Assembly: GCA_023436065.1 (NCBI GenBank)
Contig: JAEZKU010000027.1
Coordinates: 1-64,000 of the forward strand
DNA: 64,000 nt
DNA from: Bacillota bacterium
Lineage (GTDB): Bacteria > Bacillota > Clostridia > Lachnospirales > Lachnospiraceae
Direction: 5' to 3'
Part shown: positions 1 through 8,010 of the stretch, in pieces
Numbering within the stretch: position 1 is the first letter of the stretch
Layout of the letters: the number at the start of each line of letters is the position of its first letter
Translations under genes and position numbers: made by a program
The notes under the pieces: model-generated
The model's input: only the letters and a program-made list of their open reading frames with translations
What the model was told of the DNA's origin: nothing
The model's database searches: none

Positions 1-593
1 GCAAGATGAAATTTAGGACAAGTTATGGTCAGAATGCATTAAAGCATTCAATTGAGGTGGCTATTTTATCCGGCCTTCTAGCCGGAGAGATCGGTGTGGA
101 TGTTAGACTTGCAAAACGTGCCGGATTATTACATGATATCGGAAAATCGATTGATCATGAGATGGAAGGAACCCATGTACAGATTGGTGTTGACTTATGT
201 AGAAAATACAAAGAGTCACAGACTGTTATCAATGCAGTGGAAGCGCACCACGGTGATGTGGAATTCCAGTCCCTGATCGCATGTATTGTACAAGCAGCTG
301 ATACGATTTCAGCGGCAAGACCCGGTGCAAGGCGTGAAACCTTGGAAACATATACCAACAGATTAAAGCAACTTGAAGATATTACCAACAGCTTTAAAGG
401 GGTAGATAAGTCATTTGCTATTCAGGCAGGTAGGGAAGTTAGAGTTATGGTTGTACCTGAGCAGATCAGTGATGCTGATATGGTACTGTTAGCCCGTGAT
501 TTATCTAAAAAAATCGAGAATGAACTAGAATATCCAGGACAGATTAAAGTCAATGTAATCAGAGAATCAAGAGTAACTGATTACGCGAAGTAA
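1..593 (+). CDS. rny: Ribonuclease Y, C-terminal part (truncated by window edge)
   Basis: This is the 3' end of the membrane-anchored endoribonuclease that starts bulk mRNA decay in Firmicutes. The reading frame is open to the window edge, so the N-terminal membrane anchor, coiled coil and KH domain lie outside. What is visible is the HD phosphohydrolase domain, with a conserved His in HSIEVA and the metal-binding LLHDIGK motif, followed by AHHGDVE and the typical RNase Y tail ending in the REVRVMVVPEQ and PGQIKVNVIRE segments. The ATG at position 6 is internal and not a real start. An intrinsic terminator follows 18 bases after the stop. Family assignment is secure from the HD domain and tail. 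Confidence 0.95.
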   Translation, partial: KMKFRTSYGQNALKHSIEVAILSGLLAGEIGVDVRLAKRAGLLHDIGKSIDHEMEGTHVQIGVDLCRKYKESQTVINAVEAHHGDVEFQSLIACIVQAADTISAARPGARRETLETYTNRLKQLEDITNSFKGVDKSFAIQAGREVRVMVVPEQISDADMVLLARDLSKKIENELEYPGQIKVNVIRESRVTDYAK

Positions 594-610
594 AATCAAA
601 AATGAATTCA

Positions 611-656
611 GATAGCTAAGATTATGTTTATGCATAATTTTAGCTATCTTTTTTTG
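611..656 (+). terminator. Intrinsic terminator after rny
   Basis: A 16-bp stem (GATAGCTAAGATTATG pairing with CATAATTTTAGCTATC, one G-U pair) with a 6-base loop is followed by a run of seven T. It sits 18 bases after the rny stop. Confidence 0.9.
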
Positions 657-689
657 TGTAATAGATAAGTTCGTCCTATTACACAAAAA
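651..689. repeat. Perfect 14-bp inverted repeat overlapping the rny terminator
   Basis: TTTTTGTGTAATAG (651-664) is repeated in inverse as CTATTACACAAAAA (676-689) with an 11-base spacer. It shares the T run with the preceding terminator, so the two hairpins are mutually exclusive. Read on the minus strand, the stem also ends in T residues. A second, smaller imperfect hairpin (AACGCTCC/GGATGCGTT) follows directly. Function unknown; it may be a second terminator or part of a repeat. Confidence 0.6.
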
Positions 690-795
690 CGCTCCGCTGA
701 GGATGCGTTCTGATAAGCCTGGGACATTTGATTCTGATTTGTCGGATGAACTCAATATAAATTGACTTGCATGGAAGGATGACTTATGATGAAAC

Positions 796-826
796 TAATC
801 GTTCATGATAATAATCGTTCATGATA
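796..826. repeat. Tandem 15-bp direct repeat upstream of pdxA
   Basis: TAATCGTTCATGATA occurs at 796-810 and exactly again at 812-826, with a 16-bp period (about 1.5 helical turns). It lies 26 bases upstream of the pdxA start, overlapping the expected leader. The arrangement suggests a binding site for a regulator or a local duplication; no regulator is identifiable. Confidence 0.6.
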
Positions 827-851
827 TAAATGAAAAGGAGAGATAAAGCGA

Positions 852-1847
852 ATGAAGCCTTTGATTGCAATACCCATGGGAGATCCTGCGGGAATCGGAC
901 CGGAAATCGTAGTAAAAGCACTCGTAAATAAGAATGTGCATGAATCAGCACGTTGTGTCGTCATCGGAGATGATAAGATAATAAACGAAACCATAGGCTT
1001 TACCAAACCTGCTCTTAAGGTAAAGCAGATCAGTGATGTGAACGAAGGAGACTATACCGAAGGGGTCTTAAATCTGATTAATTTAAATAATATCAGGATG
1101 GAACAGTATCAGCCCGGAATCGTAAGCGGAATGTGTGGAAGGGCAGCTTACGAATATATTAAAAAAAGTATAACTCTTGCAATGAAGGGTGAGGTTGCAG
1201 CGGTGGCTACTCCGCCGATCAATAAGGAAGCGCTGAAAGCAGGGAACATAGATTTCATCGGACATACCGAAATCTTCGGTGCATTGACGAATACCGAGGA
1301 TCCTTTGACCATGTTTGAGGTGCATGGTATGAGAGTATTCTTTTTGACCAGACATGTATCCCTTCGTACTGCCTGTGATATGATTACAAAGGAACGAATC
1401 AAAGATTATGTAAAGAGGTGCAAGGCTGTCCTTACAACACTTGGTGTGACAGAGGGAACGATGGCTATCGCAGGTCTGAACCCTCATAGTGGGGAACATG
1501 GTCTATTCGGTGATGAAGAGGTAAGGCATATCACACCGGCTGTTGAGGAGCTGCAAGCGGAGGGGTATCAGGTGGTTGGTCCAATCGGAGCGGATTCAGT
1601 ATTTCATCTTGCTCTTTGTGGTAAATTCAACAGTGTATTGTCGCTTTATCATGATCAGGGACATATTGCCACTAAGACTCTTGATTTTGAACGTACCATA
1701 GCAATCACCGGAGGAATGCCGATCCTTCGTACCTCTGTGGATCACGGAACAGCCATGGATATCGCAGGAAAAGGGATTGCCAGTGAGGTAAGTATGGTGG
1801 AAGCTATTCTGCTGGGGGCAAAATATTCGGCTAACTTTGTGAAATAA
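852..1847 (+). CDS. PdxA-family 4-phospho-threonine/threonate dehydrogenase
   Basis: This is a 331-residue NAD-dependent dehydrogenase of the PdxA family, a cytosolic metal enzyme that oxidises a 4-phosphorylated hydroxy acid and decarboxylates it. The N-terminal IPMGDPAGIGPE signature is intact. The three metal-binding histidines known from E. coli PdxA correspond to His168 (TRHVS), His212 (NPHSGE) and His267 (YHDQGH). AAGGAG lies 11 bases before the ATG. Clostridia generally make pyridoxal phosphate through PdxS/PdxT, so I infer that this copy is the PdxA2 type acting on 4-phospho-D-threonate or -erythronate rather than a vitamin B6 enzyme. No sugar-acid kinase partner (DtnK type) is nearby, so the substrate stays open. 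A tandem repeat lies just upstream. Confidence 0.85.
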   Translation: MKPLIAIPMGDPAGIGPEIVVKALVNKNVHESARCVVIGDDKIINETIGFTKPALKVKQISDVNEGDYTEGVLNLINLNNIRMEQYQPGIVSGMCGRAAYEYIKKSITLAMKGEVAAVATPPINKEALKAGNIDFIGHTEIFGALTNTEDPLTMFEVHGMRVFFLTRHVSLRTACDMITKERIKDYVKRCKAVLTTLGVTEGTMAIAGLNPHSGEHGLFGDEEVRHITPAVEELQAEGYQVVGPIGADSVFHLALCGKFNSVLSLYHDQGHIATKTLDFERTIAITGGMPILRTSVDHGTAMDIAGKGIASEVSMVEAILLGAKYSANFVK

Positions 1848-1864
1848 CGGGGGTATGGTTTGTC

Positions 1865-2803
1865 ATGCATAACAAGAGAAAGATTCCGATTGCCGTGCTT
1901 TTATCGATAGATTTGATCCTGATTGCGGTCTATGTTCTGGGGTTCTACGGCTTGTACTATCGTGTACCAAGGCAGCTTGGAGAAGCCATGACAGCCAAAG
2001 CAGAACGTAAAGCGGTGTCAGGGATTTCCTTAGCGGATCAATTCAGCGAACAGTTCAGTGATACGGTGGAACTTACTGAGAACTCCTACAAGAATGAGGA
2101 TATCTCGATATCCGTGACGAAGCATACGGAGGGAAGCGGTGCGGATCGGGTTACTTATTATGTAGCAGATATTTATCTGGCGGATGTCACCTGTCTGCAG
2201 AGCGGCTTTGCAGATGGCATCTATGGGATTGGATATACGGAAACGGTGCAATCCATGGCTCAATCCCTGAATGCCATTCTTGCCATCAACGGAGACTTTT
2301 ATGGTAACGGAGACAATGGTGTTGTGATACGGAACGGTATCCTGTATCGCAGCACGATGAACGATTCGGATATATGCGTATTGTATTCTGATGGTACAAT
2401 GAGGACCTATTCGCCATGGAATTTTGATGCAGAACAGGTTATGGAAGACGGTGCCTGGCAGGCGTGGAGCTTTGGACCTGAGCTTCTGGATGAGGAAGGA
2501 AATCAAAGGACAGCGTTCAATGCTGACTGGCATATCAGTAAAACTCATCCCAGAAGTGCAATCGGCTATTTTGAACCGGGGCATTACTGTCTTGTGGTTG
2601 TGGACGGAAGACAAGAGGGATATTCCAATGGGATGACCTTATATCAACTATCAGAACTGTTTTACAGACTTGGTTGTAAAGCAGCCTATAATCTGGATGG
2701 AGGGAAATCCTCCTCAATGACATTTATGGCTTCAGAAGTGAATCGTCCCGTTGATGGAGGACGTGAAGTAAGCGATTGCATCATAATTAAGGAGGCAGAA
2801 TAA
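1865..2803 (+). CDS. Exported phosphodiester glycosidase (NAGPA-domain) protein
   Basis: A 312-residue protein with one N-terminal membrane anchor (about residues 8-30) and the rest predicted outside the cell. The C-terminal two thirds match the phosphodiester glycosidase domain named after the mammalian uncovering enzyme NAGPA. Diagnostic segments are the LAINGDFYG turn and the NLDGGKSSSM motif near residues 279-288. In bacteria this domain is often annotated as exopolysaccharide biosynthesis protein, and its substrates are mostly unknown. It starts 17 bases after pdxA and overlaps the next gene by one base, so the three genes are probably co-transcribed. The family call is firm; a role in cell-surface glycan turnover is inference. 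Confidence 0.8.
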   Translation: MHNKRKIPIAVLLSIDLILIAVYVLGFYGLYYRVPRQLGEAMTAKAERKAVSGISLADQFSEQFSDTVELTENSYKNEDISISVTKHTEGSGADRVTYYVADIYLADVTCLQSGFADGIYGIGYTETVQSMAQSLNAILAINGDFYGNGDNGVVIRNGILYRSTMNDSDICVLYSDGTMRTYSPWNFDAEQVMEDGAWQAWSFGPELLDEEGNQRTAFNADWHISKTHPRSAIGYFEPGHYCLVVVDGRQEGYSNGMTLYQLSELFYRLGCKAAYNLDGGKSSSMTFMASEVNRPVDGGREVSDCIIIKEAE

Positions 2804-3000
2804 TGACCCGGATCAAAAAGATCATACCACATTTACTGTTCATATTGTCAGGAATATTTATCACCTTCCTGATTCTGGATCAATATAATCCAACAATGGA
2901 TTTTGTGAGCAATCCTATCTCGATCAAACTGTTATGGAGTTTTTGCCTTTTGTCATTATTGAATTCTATCCTTATGATGAAAGACAATCGAAGGAATTAA
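2803..3000 (+). CDS. Small membrane protein of unknown function
   Basis: A 65-residue protein whose ATG overlaps the stop of the preceding gene (TAATG), which points to translational coupling; the GGAGG of that junction serves as ribosome site. Two hydrophobic segments (about residues 8-26 and 42-58) separated by a short polar loop predict a two-pass membrane protein. I do not recognise a family. Its tight coupling suggests a helper of the NAGPA-domain protein. Confidence 0.6.
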   Translation: MTRIKKIIPHLLFILSGIFITFLILDQYNPTMDFVSNPISIKLLWSFCLLSLLNSILMMKDNRRN

Positions 3001-3309
3001 TATACAATAATTAATGAAAGTATAACCTGATGTATAATTAATTTAATAAAGTAAAAGTACCTGTATGCAAAATAAAAATAAGTGCAGAAAAGGTAATATA
3101 TAGCAATATAATCCATAAAATAGTGGAATTGTATGCGAAAATGCACAAAATGCACAAAAAGTCTCTGTAATACGGACATATGAAAGCCTATGAAAATACT
3201 TTTTTGATTTTTTTTGAATTTTCTGTTGCAATCCTAATATTTATATATTACAATGGGATAGATTTCAAATCGAAGCAATCAAAATGTATAATAAAGGATG
3301 GTACATAAT
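3001..3309. other. AT-rich intergenic region with aminotransferase promoter
   Basis: No credible gene in either strand. It contains a short tandem repeat of AAAATGCAC around 3137-3160, a T-rich stretch (3199-3220) and the promoter listed separately. Nothing else recognised. Confidence 0.6.
3226..3254 (+). promoter_or_regulatory. Sigma-A promoter for the aminotransferase gene
   Basis: TTGCAA (3226-3231), a 17-bp spacer and TACAAT (3249-3254), about 55 bases upstream of the start codon, preceded by T-rich tracts. Confidence 0.7.
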
Positions 3310-4506
3310 ATGTCATTATCATTATCTAAGAAGGCACAGGCAGTAAAACCCTCCTCCACATTGGCTATCACAGCAAAAGCCAAGGAATTGATGAGCAAGG
3401 GAATTGATGTAGTAGGATTTGGCGCGGGTGAACCTGATTTCAATACTCCGGAGAATATCTGTGATGCAGCAATCAAAGCGATCCACGACGGATTTACGAA
3501 ATATACTCCTGCAGAAGGAACACTGGAGCTTCGCAAAGCAGTATGTGATAAATTTGCGAGCTTTAACCATATTAATTATGAGCCCTCTCAGATTGTGGTA
3601 AGCAATGGAGGTAAACATTCCTTAACAAACATTTTCGAAGCAATCTGTAATCCCGGTGATGAGGTAATCATCCTTACTCCCTATTGGCTGAGCTATCCGG
3701 AGATTGTTAAGCTTGCAGATGGCGTACCGGTATTTGTCAGAGGAGAAAAATCCAATCACTATAAGGTTACTGCGGCACAGATTGAAGCAGCCTGCACCGA
3801 TAAGACAAAAGCATTGATTTTGAATTCTCCGAGCAACCCCTCGGGTATGATCTATACCAGAGAGGAATTGGAAGCAATTGCCGAGGTTGCGGTAAGAAAG
3901 GATTTCTATGTGGTATCGGATGAGATGTATGAACATCTGATCTATGAGGGAGAGGCTGTCAGCATTGCATCCTTTAACGAAGAAATCTATAAGCGTACCA
4001 TTACCTGCAGCGGAGTTGCCAAGAGCTATTCCATGACAGGCTGGAGAATCGGTTTTACCGGCTCCTCCAAGGAGATCGCAAAGCTTATGAGCAGTGTTCA
4101 GAGCCATCAGACCTCCAATCCCAATTCCATTGCGCAGAAGGCTGCATATGAAGCGCTCGTTGGACCTCAGGATTCCGTAAAGAAGATGCATGCAGAGTTT
4201 AAGAAGAGAAGAGATTATATGTATGAGAGAATTTGTGATATCAATTTAATCTCTGCTTTGAAGCCTCAAGGAGCCTTTTATATGTTCGTCGATATCAGTC
4301 AGGTGCTGAATAAGACCTATAATGGTGAGAAGATTGGCGATGTAGATAAGCTGGCTAAGATCTTAATCGAGGATTACAATGTGGCCGTCATACCCTGTGG
4401 TGATTTCGGTTTTGCAGATCATATTCGTCTGTCCTATGCAATCTCTATGGAACAGATTAAAAAGGGCTTGGACAGAATAGAAGAGCTGGTTAATAAGTTA
4501 GCATAA
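3310..4506 (+). CDS. Class I pyridoxal-phosphate aminotransferase (aspartate type)
   Basis: A 398-residue cytosolic aminotransferase of the class I/II, aspartate Ib type. The PLP-binding lysine is Lys238 in VAKSYSMTGWRIG; NSPSNPSG and the C-terminal IRLSYA segment with its substrate carboxylate-binding arginine are also present. The most upstream ATG (3298) directly abuts AAAGGA, so the start at 3310 (MSLSLSKK) is preferred because that sequence can serve as its ribosome site. It is monocistronic, with its own promoter and a terminator. The likely reaction is aspartate plus 2-oxoglutarate to oxaloacetate plus glutamate, but related enzymes accept aromatic or other amino acids, so specificity is not certain. 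Confidence 0.9.
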   Translation: MSLSLSKKAQAVKPSSTLAITAKAKELMSKGIDVVGFGAGEPDFNTPENICDAAIKAIHDGFTKYTPAEGTLELRKAVCDKFASFNHINYEPSQIVVSNGGKHSLTNIFEAICNPGDEVIILTPYWLSYPEIVKLADGVPVFVRGEKSNHYKVTAAQIEAACTDKTKALILNSPSNPSGMIYTREELEAIAEVAVRKDFYVVSDEMYEHLIYEGEAVSIASFNEEIYKRTITCSGVAKSYSMTGWRIGFTGSSKEIAKLMSSVQSHQTSNPNSIAQKAAYEALVGPQDSVKKMHAEFKKRRDYMYERICDINLISALKPQGAFYMFVDISQVLNKTYNGEKIGDVDKLAKILIEDYNVAVIPCGDFGFADHIRLSYAISMEQIKKGLDRIEELVNKLA

Positions 4507-4513
4507 ATAGTTG

Positions 4514-4583
4514 GCTGTTGCAGTCAGTTTGCGGTACAGGAAGAATTTCTTGTATGAGTAAATGCCTGCAACAGCTTTTTTTT
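4514..4583 (+). terminator. Intrinsic terminator after aminotransferase gene
   Basis: GCTGTTGCAG (4514-4523) pairs perfectly with CTGCAACAGC (4566-4575), followed by eight T. The loop is long (42 bases). Confidence 0.75.
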
Positions 4584-4595
4584 GTGTAATATAAG

Positions 4596-4625
4596 CTGAC
4601 ACTTTATTCTTATTCTTAGTATATA
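4596..4625 (+). promoter_or_regulatory. Possible promoter for VanZ-RDD gene
   Basis: CTGACA (4596-4601), 18-bp spacer, TATATA (4620-4625). Both boxes deviate from consensus but the position, 100 bases before the gene, fits. Confidence 0.45.
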
Positions 4626-4725
4626 ATTGCCAAATATGGGTGGTTATGTTAAAATAGGGAAGCTTTATGCAGAAATCAGATGTTCTGTATCAGGTTTAAC
4701 AATATTATGCATCAAGGAGAATAAC

Positions 4726-5808
4726 ATGAAAGCTTATATTAATCCTATTGCCACCGGTATCCTACTGTCATTATTACTGATTTACCTTGCATTCATTCCA
4801 TTGCTGATTCACCAGTATCGTCGTTATGGTGCGATTAAAGTACGCGGGAGCATTGTCATGTCTTCCTTTATTGTCTATATGATCACAGCCTGGTTTATGA
4901 CGGTCCTTCCTCTGCCCTCTATAGAAGCAGTAGAGAGTATGAAAGCGATACAGCCTAATTTCAGACCGTTTTTATTCATACATACCTTTCTGAGCAGTAC
5001 GGACTTTTCCGTGGTCAGACCCGGAACCTGGCTGTATTCCTTAAAGAGTGCAAGCTTTTATACGGTAGCCTTTAATGTTGTATTAACCATCCCTTTTGGG
5101 GTTTACTTGAGACAGTATTTTAAGCTTACTTTGCCCTTTGTAGCATTGGGAGGTTTCCTATTAAGCTTTTTTTATGAGGCGACACAGCTTAGTGGTCTCT
5201 ATGGGATATATCCTAAAGCTTATCGTTTTGCTGATGTAGATGACTTGATCATCAATACCCTGGGTGCGGTACTCGGATATTTTCTTGCCGGTTTCTTAAG
5301 CAGGTTTCTCCCGAACTTATCAAAAGATAAGCCTGTCGTGACAGGGGAAGCAAGCTTGTTTCGAAGAATTCTTTCTTATATGGTAGATACTATTTTGATA
5401 GGGATCCTATTCGAAGTCACCCAGGCGGTGATCTATAGCTTAGGAATCCCCAAGGTCTATGATTTTCCTCTTTATCTGGCCTTTGAAGCGATTGTATTTT
5501 TGGTGCTTCCTATGCTTGGTAAGAGAAAACAGACTCCCGGCATGTATTTCTTAAAGCTCCATCTGACAGATCATGTCGGACAACCTGCAAAAACCTCCGC
5601 TATATTACTTCATAATCTTTTGGTTGGAATGTTATATCATTTTGTTCGGGGAGTACATGATATATTGCCCGGAAACAACTGGATTTACCAGATCCTTCAG
5701 CTGTTTATTTTCCTTTGCTTTATGATTATGCTGATCAAAAGTATATCGAAAAGAAAGGTGTGTTATTTTTGGGAATCAAAGCTGAATGCATATATCAAGG
5801 TGTTCTAG
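4726..5808 (+). CDS. VanZ-like and RDD-domain membrane protein
   Basis: A 360-residue integral membrane protein. The N-terminal half is VanZ-like, with helices near residues 8-30, 42-62, 105-125 and 132-150 and the family's FYEATQLSG and DVDDLIINTLGA segments. The C-terminal half is an RDD domain (about residues 205-345) with three hydrophobic segments and KQTPGMYFLKLHL. The chosen start has AAGGAG six bases upstream; an in-frame ATG at 4627 has no ribosome site. VanZ-like proteins are widespread in Firmicutes, and most have nothing to do with glycopeptide resistance. No van genes are present, so function is unknown. It stands alone between two house-keeping genes. Confidence 0.8.
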   Translation: MKAYINPIATGILLSLLLIYLAFIPLLIHQYRRYGAIKVRGSIVMSSFIVYMITAWFMTVLPLPSIEAVESMKAIQPNFRPFLFIHTFLSSTDFSVVRPGTWLYSLKSASFYTVAFNVVLTIPFGVYLRQYFKLTLPFVALGGFLLSFFYEATQLSGLYGIYPKAYRFADVDDLIINTLGAVLGYFLAGFLSRFLPNLSKDKPVVTGEASLFRRILSYMVDTILIGILFEVTQAVIYSLGIPKVYDFPLYLAFEAIVFLVLPMLGKRKQTPGMYFLKLHLTDHVGQPAKTSAILLHNLLVGMLYHFVRGVHDILPGNNWIYQILQLFIFLCFMIMLIKSISKRKVCYFWESKLNAYIKVF

Positions 5809-5894
5809 TGTAAACTTTTCTGGATTAATTATCACTGTTATGATAGAATAAAAAAAACAATATTATGTAAATTTGTATGAAAGAGGGACATATC

Positions 5895-6701
5895 ATGGCA
5901 CTTTTTGGATTTATCGGAGCCGGTAATATGGGCTATCCGTTGATTAAAGCAGCAATTAAAACCTTCGGTGTAGAGGAAGTAGTGTATACGGATGCATCAG
6001 CTGAACGCTGCAGCTATGTAAGAAAGGAGACCGGTGTCACAGCTCTTAAGGATAATCTGTCCGTAGTCTCACAGTGCAGCTTTCTGGTTCTGGCAGTCAA
6101 GCCACAGTTCTTTCCTTCGGTACTGAGCGAGATCAAGAATACGATCAAGAAGGAGCAAATTGTCATTTCCATAGCTGCGGGAATAACGAGTGAGACAATC
6201 CGAGAGAGCATAAACGATCAGGTCAGGATCGTCAGGGCAATGCCTAACACGCCTGCCATGGTTGAAAAAGGCATGACAGGGGTTTCCTTTGCCCAGGAAC
6301 AATTCAGTCAGGAGGAAAGAACGACACTTGATCAATTTTTCTCTTCCTTCGGTAAATATGAGATTTTTGATGAAAAGCTGATGAATGCCGTGGTTTGTGC
6401 GAATGGAAGTTCACCGGCCTATGTCTATATGTTTATTGAAGCCTTGGCGGACAGTGTCGTGAGTTACGGTATTCCAAGAGATAAGGCGTACACGCTGGCA
6501 GCACAGACGGTATTCGGTGCGGCTGCGATGGTGCTTGAGACCGGAGAGCATCCGGGTAAGCTTAAAGACAATGTATGTTCACCGGGAGGTACGACAATTG
6601 CTGCGGTGAAGGCTTTAGAAGAATATGGTCTTCGCAATGCTGTGATGAAGGCCTCCGACGCTTGTTATGAAAAGGCGGAAGCCATGAGCCGTAAGAAATG
6701 A
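5895..6701 (+). CDS. proC: Pyrroline-5-carboxylate reductase
   Basis: A 268-residue enzyme for the last step of proline synthesis, reducing 1-pyrroline-5-carboxylate with NAD(P)H in the cytosol. The N-terminus carries the Rossmann motif FIGAGNMG, and the C-terminal domain has the family signature with CSPGGTT followed by ALEEYGLR. Length is normal for the family. AAAGAGGG lies seven bases before the chosen ATG; the in-frame ATG at 5877 lacks a site. It is followed 42 bases later by the Nudix gene, so the two may share a transcript. Confidence 0.95.
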   Translation: MALFGFIGAGNMGYPLIKAAIKTFGVEEVVYTDASAERCSYVRKETGVTALKDNLSVVSQCSFLVLAVKPQFFPSVLSEIKNTIKKEQIVISIAAGITSETIRESINDQVRIVRAMPNTPAMVEKGMTGVSFAQEQFSQEERTTLDQFFSSFGKYEIFDEKLMNAVVCANGSSPAYVYMFIEALADSVVSYGIPRDKAYTLAAQTVFGAAAMVLETGEHPGKLKDNVCSPGGTTIAAVKALEEYGLRNAVMKASDACYEKAEAMSRKK

Positions 6702-6743
6702 TGATTGTCGGTCGGATATCACAAGTAGATAAGGAGTATTAGT

Positions 6744-7277
6744 ATGAGTCCATATAAACGTTTGAAAAGAGATTTGGTTCAAAAGGGAAGTATCATAGAT
6801 TTTTATAGGGACACCATTGAAATCAATGGTAAGAAGCAGACATCTTTTGATTTTATTAATCATAAAGGTGCTTCCGCCATGGTTCCTGTGGATCAGGACG
6901 GAAAAATTCTGATGGTTCGCCAGTATCGGAATGCGGTTGACAGCTACACGCTAGAAATCCCGGCAGGCGGACTGAATCCGGGAGAGGACAACTTAACCTG
7001 TGCCATTCGCGAATGTGAGGAGGAGACAGGTTATAAAGCAGGAGAAGTTCATCACCTGATCGATGTCTATACGACAGTTGCCTTCAGTAATGAAAAAATC
7101 TGTATTTATTATACAACCGGAATTACCCAGACCAAACAGAACTTAGATGAGGATGAATTCGTTACGATTGAACATCACTCCTTAGAAGATCTGACAAAAA
7201 TGATTTTGAACGGTGAAATCCTGGATGCAAAGACAGTTGCGGCTATCCTTGCATATAAGACGAAGGTGGGACTATAA
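6744..7277 (+). CDS. nudF: Nudix hydrolase, ADP-ribose pyrophosphatase type
   Basis: A 177-residue cytosolic Nudix enzyme expected to hydrolyse ADP-ribose to AMP and ribose 5-phosphate. The complete Nudix box occupies residues 75-97, with Glu81, the REC core at 89-91 and Glu93/Glu94 before Gly96. The upstream EIPAGGL segment is typical of the ADP-ribose subfamily. AAGGAG precedes the ATG. The order nudF-spoIIM-xerD also occurs in Bacillus (with extra genes between), which supports the call. Confidence 0.9.
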   Translation: MSPYKRLKRDLVQKGSIIDFYRDTIEINGKKQTSFDFINHKGASAMVPVDQDGKILMVRQYRNAVDSYTLEIPAGGLNPGEDNLTCAIRECEEETGYKAGEVHHLIDVYTTVAFSNEKICIYYTTGITQTKQNLDEDEFVTIEHHSLEDLTKMILNGEILDAKTVAAILAYKTKVGL

Positions 7278-7370
7278 ACCATAAAATTAAGAAGTTTCTG
7301 TAAAGCTTGTTCTATTCTGTGTTCCCGGACATATCTATGAATCAGAGGAAAAGGATGGGCAGGCTGAGAA

Positions 7371-7985
7371 ATGAAGCAGCTTAAATTACAACTTAATCGT
7401 CTGAATGTGGTTCAGATAGCAGTGTTTTTATTGATTTTTGGACTATTCATCGGTATATTATGTGCCAATGTGTTCCGTGCCAATTTCGCCGAACGTCTGA
7501 TGCAATATGAAAACAGTGTATTTGCAGAGATTGTAGATAACGATATTAATTATCCGGGATTATTCCGTTATGTACTTGGGAATAATTTTAATGATTTTAT
7601 CGTGTTCTGGCTGTTATGTGTCACAATTCTCGGCATTCCATATATTGCTTTGAGAATCATTTCCTTCGGCTTTTTTGCAGGATTTTTCATCTCAGCGGTG
7701 ACCATGCAGTATGGTGCTAAGGGATTGGTGCTTGTTTTGGTCTATTGTTTCCCTCACGGACTATTATATCTGCCGATTATGATCATCAGCCTGTATAAAG
7801 GCTTTATCATGTGCAGAGATATTTATCAGTCTGAGCATACATCACTCGGGAGTGTACTCAGACCAATCAGGGCGAATCTGATCACAATCCTGATACTTGC
7901 GATAGCCCTTGTATTCGCAAGCTTTCTGGAAGCTTATCCGGGTGCTTATTTCTTAAAGAAAGCATTAGCCTTATTTGTATCATGA
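7371..7985 (+). CDS. spoIIM: Stage II sporulation protein M
   Basis: A 204-residue membrane protein of the SpoIIM family, which with SpoIID and SpoIIP degrades septal peptidoglycan during engulfment of the forespore. Hydrophobic helices lie near residues 16-36, 70-95, 100-125, 130-145 and 165-185. Conserved features include an N-terminal short cytoplasmic tail, a soluble external segment after the first helix and the FPHGLLYLP motif. The position between nudF and xerD matches the conserved sporulation neighbourhood. It implies an endospore-forming host. Confidence 0.88.
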   Translation: MKQLKLQLNRLNVVQIAVFLLIFGLFIGILCANVFRANFAERLMQYENSVFAEIVDNDINYPGLFRYVLGNNFNDFIVFWLLCVTILGIPYIALRIISFGFFAGFFISAVTMQYGAKGLVLVLVYCFPHGLLYLPIMIISLYKGFIMCRDIYQSEHTSLGSVLRPIRANLITILILAIALVFASFLEAYPGAYFLKKALALFVS

Positions 7986-8010
7986 GGCTGGAAGATAAAG
8001 GAGGTAGGAG

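Noticed and set aside
2030..2614. 194-codon open frame on the minus strand
   Set aside because: It lies entirely inside the NAGPA-domain gene, has no ribosome site and its translation resembles no family.
3622..4191. 189-codon open frame on the minus strand
   Set aside because: It is antisense to the aminotransferase gene, which has full motifs and expression signals.
4726..5808. Vancomycin/teicoplanin resistance determinant
   Set aside because: A VanZ-like domain alone is common in Firmicutes; vanHAX and regulators are absent.
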